DNA of 64,000 bases from Paenibacillus sp. SY21-1 (GTDB lineage: Bacteria; Bacillota; Bacilli; Paenibacillales; Paenibacillaceae), in NCBI RefSeq assembly GCF_005222705.1, contig NZ_STGF01000031.1, positions 19,541 to 83,540 of the forward strand, given 5' to 3'. Position numbers and translations under genes: made by a program. Below the pieces are notes generated by a model. The model saw only the letters and a program-made list of their open reading frames with translations. It searched no databases and was not told the origin of the DNA. Positions 15,375 to 28,013 of the stretch are shown in pieces; position 1 is the stretch's first letter; each line of letters opens with the position of its first letter.

Positions 15375-16807
15375 CAGTCATGATATACAATACGCTATCC
15401 CGAGAGAAGGAAGCGTTCAAGCCGCTAGAGCCGGGAAAGGTTAACATGTACGTGTGCGGTCCGACGGTGTACGATTATATTCATATCGGGAATGCGCGTC
15501 CCGTCATCTTTTTTGATGTTGTGCGGCGTTATTTGGAGGATGCCGGACATGAGGTGAAGTACGTCGTCAACTTTACCGATGTCGACGACAAGCTTATTCG
15601 CAAAGCCGAGCAACTTGAGCTGACTGTGCAGGAGGTTGCGGAAACGTACATCAAGGCGTTTTATGACGATCTGGATTCGCTTGGCGTGCGCAAGGCTACG
15701 ATTAATCCGCGTGTAACGGAGCATATTCCGCAGATTATTGCTTTTATACAAGGCTTGATTGATACGGGTTATGCTTATGAAAGCGAAGGGGATGTCTACT
15801 TCCGCACTTCAAAGTTTGCCGATTACGGCAAGCTGTCCCATCAAAATCTTGACGAATTGCAATTCGGGATTCGGATCGAGGTGGGCGAGCGCAAAGAGAA
15901 TCAGCAGGATTTTGTGCTGTGGAAGGGCGCGAAGCCGGGAGAAATCAAATGGGAAAGTCCGTTTGGCGACGGGCGCCCAGGCTGGCATATTGAATGCTCC
16001 GCGATGGCGCGCGAGTATTTGGGAGATACGCTGGATATCCACGGCGGCGGGCATGACTTGCAATTCCCGCACCATGAGTGCGAGGTGGCGCAGTCGGAGG
16101 CGCTTACGGGCAAGCCGCTTGCGAATTACTGGATGCATAACGGGTATATTCATATCAACAACGAGAAAATGTCCAAGTCGCTGGGCAACGGCATTAGCGT
16201 GCATGAGCTGGTGAAGCGGGTAAAGCCGAACGCTATCCGGTATTTCATGCTTGCCACGCACTACCGCAGCCCGCTGAACTTCAGCGACGATACGGCGGCG
16301 CAGGCGGAGAACAGCGTGGAGCGGATCGCGAACTGCGCGGCGAATTTGAAGCATCGTCTGTCTGCATTGGGTGCGGAAGCGGCAGCAGCGGGCGTGCGCG
16401 GAGTGGCGCCATCGGGCGATGCCGCGCTTGACGAGAGACTCGGGGAAATTAGCGGGCAGTTCAATGCCAAGATGAATGACGATTTTAATACGCCAGATGC
16501 GATCACAGCCGTATTCGAGCTGGTGACGGAGGCGAATCAATACATGAACCGGGCGGATGCGTCCAAGGAGGCGCTTGCCGCTTTTCTGACGCTGCTTGAG
16601 CGCATGGACGCCGTGCTCGGTCTGCTGCCGGTTCAGGCAGAGGAAGAAGGACTTCTTGACGCTGAAATCGAGGATCTGATCGTTCAGCGCACGGAAGCCC
16701 GCAAGTCGAAAAATTGGGCGAGAGCCGACGAGATTCGCGATATTTTGACAGAAAAAAACATCGTGCTTGAGGATACTCCCCAGGGCATTCGCTGGCGGCG
16801 CAAATGA
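15371..16807 (+). CDS. cysS: Cysteinyl-tRNA synthetase
   Basis: 478-residue class I synthetase that charges tRNA-Cys. It shows YIHIGNARPV (HIGH-type motif), the zinc ligands (C28 in YVCGPTVYD, then WHIECS and the HHECEVAQSE region) and KMSKSLGN. It overlaps both neighbours by 4 nt (ATGA), so cysE, cysS and mrnC form one translationally coupled operon under the cysteine T-box. Confidence 0.97.
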   Translation: MTVMIYNTLSREKEAFKPLEPGKVNMYVCGPTVYDYIHIGNARPVIFFDVVRRYLEDAGHEVKYVVNFTDVDDKLIRKAEQLELTVQEVAETYIKAFYDDLDSLGVRKATINPRVTEHIPQIIAFIQGLIDTGYAYESEGDVYFRTSKFADYGKLSHQNLDELQFGIRIEVGERKENQQDFVLWKGAKPGEIKWESPFGDGRPGWHIECSAMAREYLGDTLDIHGGGHDLQFPHHECEVAQSEALTGKPLANYWMHNGYIHINNEKMSKSLGNGISVHELVKRVKPNAIRYFMLATHYRSPLNFSDDTAAQAENSVERIANCAANLKHRLSALGAEAAAAGVRGVAPSGDAALDERLGEISGQFNAKMNDDFNTPDAITAVFELVTEANQYMNRADASKEALAAFLTLLERMDAVLGLLPVQAEEEGLLDAEIEDLIVQRTEARKSKNWARADEIRDILTEKNIVLEDTPQGIRWRRK

Positions 16808-17226
16808 GTAAGGACAGAGAAGCGGGAAACCTGTTGTTCCACCCTCCGCTAAAGCCGCCGAACTTGATGAATCCCGTCGTACTGGCCTACATGGGGGACG
16901 CGGTGTTCGAGCTTCTGATCCGGCAGTATTTGATCTCGCTGCCTAATCAGAAATCCCATCATCTGCATCGGGAGGCGACGAGACTGGTTTCGGCAAAGGG
17001 CCAGCGTTCCATACTAGAGCGCTGGCAGCCCCACCTGACGGAGGAGGAGGAGGAGATTGTGCGCCGCGGGCGCAACGCGAAGTCGGGCGCTCCCCCAAAA
17101 AACGCCGATCATGCGGACTACAGGCTGGCCACCGCCCTTGAGAGCTTGGTCGGCTATCTGTATTATGAAGGGCGCACAGAGCGGCTCAATGAGCTGCTTG
17201 CTCTCGCACTGGACGAAAATGAGTAA
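16804..17226 (+). CDS. mrnC: Mini-ribonuclease 3
   Basis: 140-residue RNase III-like catalytic domain without a dsRNA-binding domain; in Bacillus it trims the 23S rRNA 3' and 5' ends. The motif AYMGDAVFELLIRQYL near residue 30 carries the acidic active-site residues, and the distal motif TALESLVGYLYYEGR is typical. It overlaps cysS by 4 nt, the conserved location of this gene. Confidence 0.93.
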   Translation: MSKDREAGNLLFHPPLKPPNLMNPVVLAYMGDAVFELLIRQYLISLPNQKSHHLHREATRLVSAKGQRSILERWQPHLTEEEEEIVRRGRNAKSGAPPKNADHADYRLATALESLVGYLYYEGRTERLNELLALALDENE

Positions 17227-17296
17227 CCGTGAAAGCCACGCAGGACCAATGAAGGATAAAAGGCGCAGGCGCCAGATAGCCTAAGGAGGGCAACCG

Positions 17297-18052
17297 ATGA
17301 CAGAGGAAATGAATCAGGAAGAGATGATAGCCGGCAAGCATCCTGTGCTGGAGGCGCTGAAATCAGGGCGTCAATTAAATAAAATATGGATTGCGGACGG
17401 TGCTCAGAAAAGCTTGACGCAGCCGATTACGGCGGAAGCGAAAAAAATGGGGATCGTCGTCCAGTTTGTCGACAAACGCAAGCTGGATTCGCTGGTTCCC
17501 GGCGTGGCGCACCAAGGCGTCGTCGCTCAGGCTGCTGCGTATGCTTACGTTGAGGTTGAGGAGCTGCTGGAGCGGGCGCAGTCGCGCGGAGAAATGCCGT
17601 TTCTGCTTTTGCTTGACGAGATCGAAGATCCGCACAATCTGGGCTCGATTCTTCGTACCGCCGAATGCACCGGAGTTCACGGCGTCATTATACCGAAACG
17701 CCGCGCGGCAGGCTTAACCGCTACGGTGCTGAAAACATCGGCCGGGGCCGCCGAGCATGTGCCGGTAGCCCGCGTGACCAATCTGGCGCAGACGATCGAC
17801 AAGCTTAAAGAAGCGGGCGTCTGGGTTGCCGGCACGGACCTGGCTGCTGCCCAGAGCGTGTACCAAACGAAGTTTGATATGCCGCTGGCAATCGTTATCG
17901 GGAATGAAAGCAAGGGCATGGGCAGGCTGATAAAGGAGAAATGCGATTTTCTCGTCAAGCTTCCGATGCGCGGACAGCTAAATTCGCTTAACGCCTCCGT
18001 GGCGGCCGGCGTGCTGATGTACGAGGTTGTACGTCAACGCTTGGATGTGTAG
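17297..18052 (+). CDS. rlmB: 23S rRNA (guanosine-2'-O)-methyltransferase RlmB
   Basis: 251-residue SPOUT-family methyltransferase expected to modify the peptidyl-transferase loop guanosine (G2251 in E. coli numbering). An N-terminal substrate-binding domain begins IAGKHPVLEAL; the knotted C-terminal domain shows LDEIEDPHNLGSILRTAE, VIGNESKGM and LPMRGQLNSLNASVAAG, the three SpoU motifs. AAGGAGG precedes the ATG. Confidence 0.95.
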   Translation: MTEEMNQEEMIAGKHPVLEALKSGRQLNKIWIADGAQKSLTQPITAEAKKMGIVVQFVDKRKLDSLVPGVAHQGVVAQAAAYAYVEVEELLERAQSRGEMPFLLLLDEIEDPHNLGSILRTAECTGVHGVIIPKRRAAGLTATVLKTSAGAAEHVPVARVTNLAQTIDKLKEAGVWVAGTDLAAAQSVYQTKFDMPLAIVIGNESKGMGRLIKEKCDFLVKLPMRGQLNSLNASVAAGVLMYEVVRQRLDV

Positions 18053-18055
18053 GAA

Positions 18056-18580
18056 ATGAACCGGCGCGACGATATTGTGCTGGTGGACGGCTATAACATG
18101 ATTGGCGCATGGCCGATGCTGGAGAAGCTGAAGGAGCATGATCTGGAGGACGCCCGCGACAGGCTGCTGGACATGCTTGCCGATTATCAGGGCTTTACAG
18201 GCATGCAGGTTTTTGTTATTTTCGATGCTCATCAAGTTCCCGGTCTCGGTGCGACGTTCAAGCAGCACAAGCTGACGGTCGTCTATACGAAAGAAAAGGA
18301 GACGGCCGACGAATGCATTGAACGGCTATGTTCGGAGCTGTTTGCCAGAAGGCGCAGCATCTATGTGGCCACCTCGGATCTTGTCGAGCAGCATGTTGCC
18401 TTCGGCAAGGGAGCGCTGCGCTTGTCGGCGCGGGAGCTGCTGATTGACATTACGCAAAACCGCAAGGACATCGATCAGGCTCTGCGCAAGGACAAGCCGA
18501 TATCCCGCAATTCGGTAGACAATCGGATCAGTCTCGACGTTCGCAGCCAGCTTGAAAAGCTGAGACGCGGAGAAAAGTGA
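18056..18580 (+). CDS. rae1: NYN-domain ribosome-associated endoribonuclease Rae1 (YacP)
   Basis: 174-residue PIN-like NYN nuclease. The motif VDGYNMIGAW (about 10-20) supplies the first catalytic Asp, and VFVIFDAHQVPG and VYTKEKETADECIERL follow. In Bacillus this protein cleaves mRNA in the ribosomal A site. It begins 3 nt after the rlmB stop codon, so it is in the same operon, as in Bacillus (yacO-yacP-sigH). Confidence 0.9.
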   Translation: MNRRDDIVLVDGYNMIGAWPMLEKLKEHDLEDARDRLLDMLADYQGFTGMQVFVIFDAHQVPGLGATFKQHKLTVVYTKEKETADECIERLCSELFARRRSIYVATSDLVEQHVAFGKGALRLSARELLIDITQNRKDIDQALRKDKPISRNSVDNRISLDVRSQLEKLRRGEK

Positions 18581-18663
18581 GAAGTAAATGTCGAAAGCTG
18601 TCAAAGCCCGCCGTTACGCGAATTTTATCGAGTTCAGCCCAATATTTCCATCGCGTGAATTGG

Positions 18664-18693
18664 TTGACTGTGTCATGTTGCATCATGTATACT
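18664..18693 (+). promoter_or_regulatory. Sigma-A promoter of sigH
   Basis: TTGACT (18664-18669), an 18-nt spacer and TATACT (18688-18693), about 155 nt upstream of the sigH start. Confidence 0.7.
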
Positions 18694-18849
18694 GACTCTA
18701 TGTTTTTCAGAAATTTGGCAATCTATCGTGTTACCAATTCGTTGAAGCATCCACAACTCCGCGCATCCGGCAACGGTATCGGTCAGCTGATCCCAGTCTG
18801 TTGCGCATGAATCTAGCGGTGTACGCCTTGCAGGCCGGAGGGATTGTTC

Positions 18850-19500
18850 GTGAGTATCGACCTCAAAGAATGGAGTACGCTTGAGTATGACAGCAGTACG
18901 GACGAGGACATCGTTGAAGCGGTCCGCAACGGCGACAGCATAGCGCTGGAATATCTGATCAATAAGTATAAGAATTTCGTGAGAGCCAAGGCCAGGTCGT
19001 ATTTTCTTATCGGTGCCGATCGTGAAGATATCGTTCAGGAGGGCATGATTGGTCTTTACAAGGCGATTCGTGATTTCAAGGGAGACAAGCTTGCGAGCTT
19101 CAAGGCCTTTGCCGAATTGTGCATAACCAGGCAGATTATTACCGCGATTAAGACCGCCACGCGTCAAAAGCATATCCCGCTTAATTCCTATGTTTCGCTT
19201 GATAAGCCGATCTACGATGAAGATTCCGATCGTACGCTGCTGGACGTCATATGCGGCACGCGGGTATCGGACCCTGAAGAGCTGATTATCAATCAGGAGG
19301 AATTTGTCGGATTGGAAGACAAGATGTCCGAGATTCTAAGCGATCTTGAACGCAAGGTGCTGATGCTGTATCTCGATGGACGCTCCTATCAGGAAATTGC
19401 GGTAGACCTCGACAGACATGTGAAATCGATTGACAACGCCTTGCAGCGCGTAAAGCGCAAGCTTGAGCGATATCTGGAAATCAGGGATTTAAGCGGCTAG
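18850..19500 (+). CDS. sigH: RNA polymerase sigma-H factor
   Basis: 216-residue sigma-70 family factor for the switch to stationary phase and sporulation. Region 2 is clear (YLINKYKNFVRAKARSYF, ADREDIVQEGMIGLYKAIRDF) and region 4 carries a helix-turn-helix (DGRSYQEIAVDLDRHVKSIDNALQRVKRKL). The GTG at 18850 is preferred: GGAGGG at 18837-18842 gives 7-nt spacing, while the in-frame TTG at 18844 would be too close. Order rae1-sigH-rpmG-secE is as in Bacillus. Confidence 0.96.
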   Translation: MSIDLKEWSTLEYDSSTDEDIVEAVRNGDSIALEYLINKYKNFVRAKARSYFLIGADREDIVQEGMIGLYKAIRDFKGDKLASFKAFAELCITRQIITAIKTATRQKHIPLNSYVSLDKPIYDEDSDRTLLDVICGTRVSDPEELIINQEEFVGLEDKMSEILSDLERKVLMLYLDGRSYQEIAVDLDRHVKSIDNALQRVKRKLERYLEIRDLSG

Positions 19501-19525
19501 TCCGGCAAGCGGCATGGTTGACCAT

Positions 19526-19580
19526 AAGGACTGTGTTCCATCGTTTGTATGCAGGATGGGAAATACAGTCCCTTTGTGTT
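19526..19580 (+). terminator. Imperfect terminator hairpin after sigH
   Basis: AAGGACTGT pairs with ACAGTCCCTT around an interrupted inner stem, followed by a short T-rich run (TTTGTGTTTT). Confidence 0.5.
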
Positions 19581-19673
19581 TTAAAAACCGATTAGCAGTC
19601 GATACTGTGTGCTAGCGGGACCGATGTCCATTGAACTGCCATATATTCGCAAGACTTCCCGATATCTTTTGCA

Positions 19674-19702
19674 TTGACATGAAAATTGCACTATGATAAA
19701 GT
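19674..19702 (+). promoter_or_regulatory. Promoter upstream of rpmG-secE-nusG
   Basis: TTGACA (19674-19679), a 17-nt spacer and TAAAGT (19697-19702). An overlapping alternative is TTGCAT (19669) with TATGAT (19692), also 17 nt apart. The leader to rpmG is about 200 nt and contains repeat copy C. Confidence 0.6.
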
Positions 19703-19712
19703 GTTTAGGTAG

Positions 19713-19852
19713 GCCTGAAAACAGGTTTTTTTGAATTTAAGCATTTATAGGCTTTACGCCTGTAATCAGCTTCAATTTCTACGTGAGACGATCGGATATC
19801 TCTGCAGGATGATATCGGCCGTTTGCACCTAGCATATTTGGAATCAATGAAC
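19713..19852 (+). repeat. Dispersed intergenic repeat, copy C (diverged)
   Basis: A short hairpin CCTG-AAAA-CAGG (19714-19725) with T7 is followed by TTTATAGGC (identical in copy D), GCTTCAATTTC, GTGAGACG (19783-19790), a GATATC...GATATC hairpin and GGCCGTTTGCA. The order of parts matches copies A, B and D but identity is lower. It lies in the rpmG leader. Confidence 0.45.
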
Positions 19853-19907
19853 TTTCATATAGAGTTTCCTGATTCGTATTTTTTAGCAGTTCGGGAGGTG
19901 TAATTCA

Positions 19908-20057
19908 ATGCGGGTAATTATCACGTTGGCATGCACAAACTGCAAACAGAGGAACTATGCGAGCACCAAGAACAAGCGCAATCACCCCGACCGCATCGAG
20001 TTGAAGAAGTTTTGCAAGTTCTGTAACGAGCAGACTCCTCATCGCGAGACGAGATAG
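19908..20057 (+). CDS. rpmG: 50S ribosomal protein L33
   Basis: 49-residue protein beginning MRVIITLACTNCKQRNY and ending EQTPHRETR. It has two CxxC pairs (C9/C12 and C36/C39), so it is the zinc-binding (C+) form. GGGAGGTG lies just upstream. Followed after 18 nt by secE, in the conserved rpmG-secE-nusG order. Confidence 0.95.
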   Translation: MRVIITLACTNCKQRNYASTKNKRNHPDRIELKKFCKFCNEQTPHRETR

Positions 20058-20075
20058 TCAACTGGAGGTGTGACC

Positions 20076-20285
20076 GTGGCATTTTTGGGAAAACTGAAGC
20101 AAAGCTTTAGTACGACGTTTAGTTTTTTTGCCGACAGCTGGGCAGAACTCAAGAAGGTTCGCTGGCCAAACCGTAAAGAGATGACAAGCTATTCGATCGT
20201 CGTTTTGCTCACGATCACGTTTGTGACGATTTACTTTTGGCTTCTTGACATCGGAATCTCGTCTCTGGTTGAACTCATTGTTTAA
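20076..20285 (+). CDS. secE: Preprotein translocase subunit SecE
   Basis: 69-residue single-span subunit of the SecYEG channel. It has the amphipathic motif SWAELKKVRWPNRKEM before one transmembrane helix (about 45-65). The GTG at 20076 is preferred because GGAGG (20064-20068) is 7 nt away; the in-frame GTG at 20070 would be almost in contact with it. Confidence 0.94.
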   Translation: MAFLGKLKQSFSTTFSFFADSWAELKKVRWPNRKEMTSYSIVVLLTITFVTIYFWLLDIGISSLVELIV

Positions 20286-20309
20286 GAAGGGACCAAAGGT
20301 GGATTTGTG

Positions 20310-20843
20310 ATGGAAAAAAGATGGTACGTCGTGCATACTTACTCCGGCTATGAGAACAAGGTGAAGGCCAACCTCGAGCGCCGTGTTGAATCGATGGGCA
20401 TGGAAGACAAAATCTTCCGCGTGCTCGTTCCTATGGAGGATGAAGTGGTAGAGAAGGACGGTAAGAAGAAGACCGTTCAACGCAAAGTCTACCCCGGCTA
20501 TGTTCTTGTGGAAATGGTTCAAACCGACGATTCGTGGTATGTTGTTCGGAATACGCCTGGCGTAACGGGTTTCGTAGGTTCAACGGGTTCCGGTTCCAAG
20601 CCGACTCCTCTATTGCCTGATGAGGTCGAACAGATTCTCAAGCATATGGGCATGGAAGAGCCTAAGCCGAAGATCGAATTCGAGCTGAAAGAAACCGTTC
20701 GCGTCAAAGTAGGTCCATTTGCTGATTTTGTTGGTTCGGTAGAAGAAATTTTACTGGACAAAGCCAAACTCAAGGTTCATGTGAACATGTTTGGTAGGGA
20801 AACGCCGCTTGAGCTGGATTACACTCAGGTGGAGAAGATCTAA
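20310..20843 (+). CDS. nusG: Transcription termination/antitermination factor NusG
   Basis: 177-residue elongation factor that binds RNA polymerase. NGN domain: MEKRWYVVHTYSGYENKVKANLERR; the C-terminal KOW domain shows VRVKVGPFADFVGSVEEI. The ATG at 20310 matches the Bacillus N-terminus; a GTG directly before it would only add one residue. Confidence 0.96.
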   Translation: MEKRWYVVHTYSGYENKVKANLERRVESMGMEDKIFRVLVPMEDEVVEKDGKKKTVQRKVYPGYVLVEMVQTDDSWYVVRNTPGVTGFVGSTGSGSKPTPLLPDEVEQILKHMGMEEPKPKIEFELKETVRVKVGPFADFVGSVEEILLDKAKLKVHVNMFGRETPLELDYTQVEKI

Positions 20844-20961
20844 CGATCGTTCCCGAGCTCATCGGCTCGCCGTTGAGAGAAATGAATGCGCCGCAGCACG
20901 GCTCCTAATCGGAATGCAGAGCTGAAGGCGTGCGGATTACCTTAGTAAGGAGGTGTCAGGC

Positions 20962-21387
20962 ATGGCTAAAAAGGTTATTAAAATGGTCAAACTGCAAGTT
21001 CCTGCAGGCAAAGCGAACCCAGCGCCGCCAATCGGTCCAGCACTAGGTCAAGCAGGCGTTAACATCATGGCGTTCTGTAAAGAGTTTAACGCTCGTACTG
21101 CGGATCAAGCAGGTTTGATTATTCCGGTTGTCATCACTGTATTTGAAGACCGTTCCTTCACATTCGAAACCAAAACTCCTCCGGCTGCAGTATTGCTCCG
21201 CGTGGCTGCTGGTATTGAAAAAGGTTCAGGCGAACCGAACAAGAAGAAGGTCGCTACAGTTAAACGTGACAAAGTCCGTGAAATTGCTGAGCAAAAAATG
21301 CCGGATCTTAACGCAGCATCCGTGGAAGCGGCAATGCGTATGGTTGAAGGTACAGCTCGCAGCATGGGCGTAACGATCGTTGACTAA
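20962..21387 (+). CDS. rplK: 50S ribosomal protein L11
   Basis: 141 residues, with the proline-rich switch segment PAGKANPAPPIGPALGQAGV (20-residue stretch near the N-terminus) and the C-terminal 23S rRNA-binding domain. The start at 20962 gives MAKKVIK with AAGGAGGTG upstream. It forms the GTPase-centre stalk base and is the site of thiopeptide action. Confidence 0.97.
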   Translation: MAKKVIKMVKLQVPAGKANPAPPIGPALGQAGVNIMAFCKEFNARTADQAGLIIPVVITVFEDRSFTFETKTPPAAVLLRVAAGIEKGSGEPNKKKVATVKRDKVREIAEQKMPDLNAASVEAAMRMVEGTARSMGVTIVD

Positions 21388-21497
21388 TGGCGCTTCGTCC
21401 TCTGGGGGCGAACGCTTTGCTTGCGGGAACTTGTTCCTGCAGGTGGGAGGATTATCCTGAAGGGATAACCGTTATAACCACATAGGGAGGATATACA

Positions 21498-22190
21498 ATG
21501 GCTAAGCACGGCAAGAAATACCTGGAAGCTGCCAAGCTGATCGACAGCGAAGCAACTTACGAGCCTTTGGAAGCAATCGAGCTTGTGAAGAAGGCTGCAA
21601 CAGCTAAATTCGACGAGTCCGTTGAAGCAGCTGTACGTTTGGGCGTAGACCCGCGTAAACAAGACCAAGCTGTTCGTGGCGTAGTTGTACTGCCTCACGG
21701 CACTGGTAAAACAAAACGCGTTCTCGTTTTCGCAAAAGGCGAAAAAGTGAAAGAAGCGGAAGCTGCAGGCGCTGACTTCGTTGGCGACGCAGACATGATC
21801 AACAAAATTCAACAAGGCTGGTTCGATTTCGACGTTTGCGTAGCAACGCCGGACATGATGGCTGAGGTTGGTAAACTTGGACGTATTCTCGGCGGTAAAG
21901 GCTTGATGCCTAACCCGAAAGCTGGTACAGTAACATTTGATGTTGCTAAAGCCGTTCAAGAAATCAAAGCTGGTAAAATCGAGTACCGTCTTGACAAAGC
22001 AGGTCAAATCCACGCACCAATCGGCAAGGTATCGTTCGACGCTGAGAAGCTGAACGAAAACCTTAAAGCTTTGGTTGACGCGCTGAACCGCGCTAAACCG
22101 GCTGCCGCTAAAGGGGTTTACCTGAAAAACATCGCCGTTTCTTCGACAATGGGCCCTGGCGCTCGCGTTTCGACTTCGTCGTACCGCTAA
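21498..22190 (+). CDS. rplA: 50S ribosomal protein L1
   Basis: 230-residue L1-stalk protein with GKHGKKYLEAAKLID near the N-terminus and LGRILGGKGLMPNPKAGTV in the middle. L1 is usually also a translational repressor of its own operon; a small hairpin (GCGGGAAC / GTTCCTGC) lies in the 110-nt leader after rplK, but I cannot show that it is the L1 site. Confidence 0.97.
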   Translation: MAKHGKKYLEAAKLIDSEATYEPLEAIELVKKAATAKFDESVEAAVRLGVDPRKQDQAVRGVVVLPHGTGKTKRVLVFAKGEKVKEAEAAGADFVGDADMINKIQQGWFDFDVCVATPDMMAEVGKLGRILGGKGLMPNPKAGTVTFDVAKAVQEIKAGKIEYRLDKAGQIHAPIGKVSFDAEKLNENLKALVDALNRAKPAAAKGVYLKNIAVSSTMGPGARVSTSSYR

Positions 22191-22217
22191 GAGGAACGGA
22201 ACTTACATTCGAATACG

Positions 22218-22356
22218 CATACCGTAGACAGTAGGTGCCGACAAGGCTTAATTTCCTACCGAGGTGTTATGATAAAACGTTTGCTAGCCGCATCGATCCT
22301 TGGATCGATGCCTGATAACGAAATCATGGCCTTCGCGATCTATGCGAAGGCCTTTC
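22218..22356 (+). promoter_or_regulatory. Ribosomal protein L10 leader with attenuator
   Basis: The leader contains the conserved L10-binding core (CCGTAGACAGTAGGTGCC ... GGCTTAATTTCCTACCGAGG, about 22222-22266). A terminator hairpin follows, GGCCTTCGC / GCGAAGGCC (22328-22352), with a T run. Excess L10(L12)4 is expected to promote termination before rplJ. Confidence 0.8.
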
Positions 22357-22422
22357 TCATGCATCGAGGCGTGGAAAGCCCGTCATATAACGGAATGTAT
22401 ACTATTACGGGAGGTGTACAGT

Positions 22423-22926
22423 TTGGCTAACGCAAAAATCATCCAATCGAAACAAGAGGCGGTTCAAGAAATCGCAGCTAAAATCGCAGGCAGCTCCAGC
22501 ACTGTTGTTGCTGACTACCGTGGATTGAACGTAGCGCAAGCAACTGAACTTCGGAAACAACTTCGCGAAGCGGGTGTTGATTTCCAAGTTTTGAAAAACT
22601 CGATCGTTCGTCGTGCTACTGAAGGAACGGAATTTGTCGGCTTGAACGACGTTCTTACTGGTCCTACAGCAGTTGCATTCAGCAAAGACGATGCGGTTGT
22701 TGCTGCAAAAATCTTGAACGATTTCTCTAAGAAAAACGATGCTTTGAAGCTTAAAGGCGGTATCGTTGAAGGCCGCGTGGTTAGCTCGGAGGAAGTTAAA
22801 GCACTTGCAGAACTTCCATCCCGCGAAGGTTTGCTTTCCATGCTCCTCAGCGTATTGCAAGCTCCTATGCGCAACTTCGCGCTTGCAGTTAAAGCTGTTG
22901 GTGAAAAGCAAGAGCAAGAAGCTTAA
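22423..22926 (+). CDS. rplJ: 50S ribosomal protein L10
   Basis: 167 residues starting from a TTG codon: MANAKIIQSKQEAVQEIA. GGGAGGTG at about 22409-22416 supports the start; longer open frame upstream belongs to the L10 leader. It anchors L7/L12 dimers on the stalk and represses the operon through its leader. Confidence 0.96.
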   Translation: MANAKIIQSKQEAVQEIAAKIAGSSSTVVADYRGLNVAQATELRKQLREAGVDFQVLKNSIVRRATEGTEFVGLNDVLTGPTAVAFSKDDAVVAAKILNDFSKKNDALKLKGGIVEGRVVSSEEVKALAELPSREGLLSMLLSVLQAPMRNFALAVKAVGEKQEQEA

Positions 22927-23017
22927 TCATAAGCGATCATACGCTTATCCGGTCAGGCTATTGCAGCCGGCCATCTGATTCAACCCAAAACTAAACCAAA
23001 ATACCGGAGGTATAACC

Positions 23018-23377
23018 ATGTCTAAAGAGCAAATCTTGGAAGCCATCAAAGTTATGACCGTTCTTGAACTGAACGACCTTGTTAAAGCAATCGAAGAAGA
23101 ATTCGGCGTAACTGCTGCAGCTCCAGTAGCTGCTGGCGGCGCAGCTGTAGCTGTTGAAGCTGAGCAATCCGAATTCGACGTTATCCTGAACAACGCTGGC
23201 GCTTCCAAAATCAACGTTATCAAAGTTGTTCGCGAAATCACAGGTCTTGGCCTGAAAGAAGCTAAGGACCTGGTTGACAGCGCTCCTAAAGCAATCAAAG
23301 AAAAAGTGGCTAAAGAAGAAGCTGAAGCAGTTGCAGCTAAACTTACTGAAGCTGGCGCTTCTGTTGAAGTTAAGTAA
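23018..23377 (+). CDS. rplL: 50S ribosomal protein L7/L12
   Basis: 119 residues: an N-terminal dimerisation helix (SKEQILEAIKVMTVLELNDL), an Ala/Gly/Val hinge (about 35-50) and the factor-binding domain (KINVIKVVREITGLGLKEAK). It recruits translation GTPases. Preceded by GGAGGT. Confidence 0.97.
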   Translation: MSKEQILEAIKVMTVLELNDLVKAIEEEFGVTAAAPVAAGGAAVAVEAEQSEFDVILNNAGASKINVIKVVREITGLGLKEAKDLVDSAPKAIKEKVAKEEAEAVAAKLTEAGASVEVK

Positions 23378-23427
23378 TAGCCCTACAAACGCATACAGCT
23401 AGCTTTGCCAATGGTGAAGCGGCTGAC

Positions 23428-23460
23428 GAGCCCCTTGAGACGTTCCGTTTCAAGGGGTTC
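23428..23460 (+). terminator. Hairpin after rplL, possible weak terminator
   Basis: GAGCCCCTTGA pairs with TCAAGGGGTTC (one G-T pair). The T run is poor, so readthrough into the methyltransferase gene is likely. Confidence 0.5.
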
Positions 23461-23500
23461 GTTGCGTGTTATAGCGGAAATTGCAGAAAAGGGGGTACAA

Positions 23501-24103
23501 ATGATGTCGAATCATTATTATTCCAAAAGTCCTGACACCAAGCATGACCGCAAGCAGCATACAGCGGAATTGCGAGGCATGTCGTTTAAATTTATGACGG
23601 ATTCCGGCGTATTCTCGAAGGCGGGTGTCGATTACGGCAGTCAGGTTCTGATCGATGCGCTTGAGCTTAACAAGAATGACCGGGTGCTGGATGTGGGCTG
23701 CGGCTACGGACCAATCGGATTGACGGCTGCGAGACTTGTTCCTGAAGGCCGAGTTACGATGATCGATATTAATGAGCGGGCAGTGGCGCTTGCGCAAGAG
23801 AATGCAAAGATTAATGAAATCGGCAATGTGGAAATCTTGCAAAGCGATATTTATGCGGCTGTTGCCGGTCGCAGCTTTACCGCGATCATAACAAACCCTC
23901 CGATTCGAGCGGGGAAAGCGGTTGTGCATCGCATTTTTGAAGAGGGCTATGAGCTGTTGGAAAGCGGCGGCAGCATGTGGGTCGTCATTCAAAAGAAGCA
24001 AGGGGCTCCTTCGGCGGAAGCCAAGCTGGAGTCGCTTTTCGGCGAGGTCGAAGAAGTAACGAAGGATAAGGGGTATCGTATTTTTCGAGCTGTGAAGAAT
24101 TAG
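23501..24103 (+). CDS. Class I SAM-dependent methyltransferase, RsmC-like (YbxB)
   Basis: 200-residue Rossmann-fold methyltransferase: motif I VLDVGCGYGPIGL and the catalytic NPPIRAGK (the NPP[YF/I] motif of N6/N2 methyltransferases). It matches the short RsmC/YbxB type found between rplL and rpoB in Bacillus, probably acting on 16S rRNA guanine. GGGGG before ATG ATG at 23501 supports the start; an upstream extension overlaps the rplL hairpin. Confidence 0.88.
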   Translation: MMSNHYYSKSPDTKHDRKQHTAELRGMSFKFMTDSGVFSKAGVDYGSQVLIDALELNKNDRVLDVGCGYGPIGLTAARLVPEGRVTMIDINERAVALAQENAKINEIGNVEILQSDIYAAVAGRSFTAIITNPPIRAGKAVVHRIFEEGYELLESGGSMWVVIQKKQGAPSAEAKLESLFGEVEEVTKDKGYRIFRAVKN

Positions 24104-24120
24104 AGGTTTTAGGAAAATAA

Positions 24121-24149
24121 TTGACTTGACTTTTTGCTTGTGATATTAT
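24121..24149 (+). promoter_or_regulatory. Promoter upstream of rpoB
   Basis: TTGACT (24121-24126), a 17-nt spacer and TATTAT (24144-24149). A second -10-like TATAAT lies at about 24248 without a clear -35. The leader to rpoB is about 300 nt and AT-rich; I see no further feature in it. Confidence 0.7.
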
Positions 24150-24451
24150 TATTAAATGTCAGCATTAAATTGGGCTCATTCTCTTTAGTTTACTAAAATG
24201 TCAAGCTTAATTTTATTGCGGTTTATGCATAAAATTTAAGCGATTGACGTATAATGTTTACGTTTTGGGCAAAATTATTTGATATGAGACAATCGCATTG
24301 CTATGGCGATAGTCTAACTGCCGGAACTTGCTCTTTTTTCGAACTATTCGATAAGGGCTTTTCTTTATTTGAGTATATAGACGGCTGGTCCGACTATAGA
24401 GTGCGCAGTAAGTATCGATGCTGTGATACAGACATGAGGGGTGAGGTTAAG

Positions 24452-28000
<3,549 letters not shown>

Positions 28001-28013
28001 AGCACTTGCACCG

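Noticed and set aside
24254..24451. N-terminal extension of rpoB by 66 residues
   Set aside because: Not similar to any RpoB N-terminus; the TTG at 24452 has a strong ribosome binding site and gives the expected MAGQLVQYGRRARRSY start.
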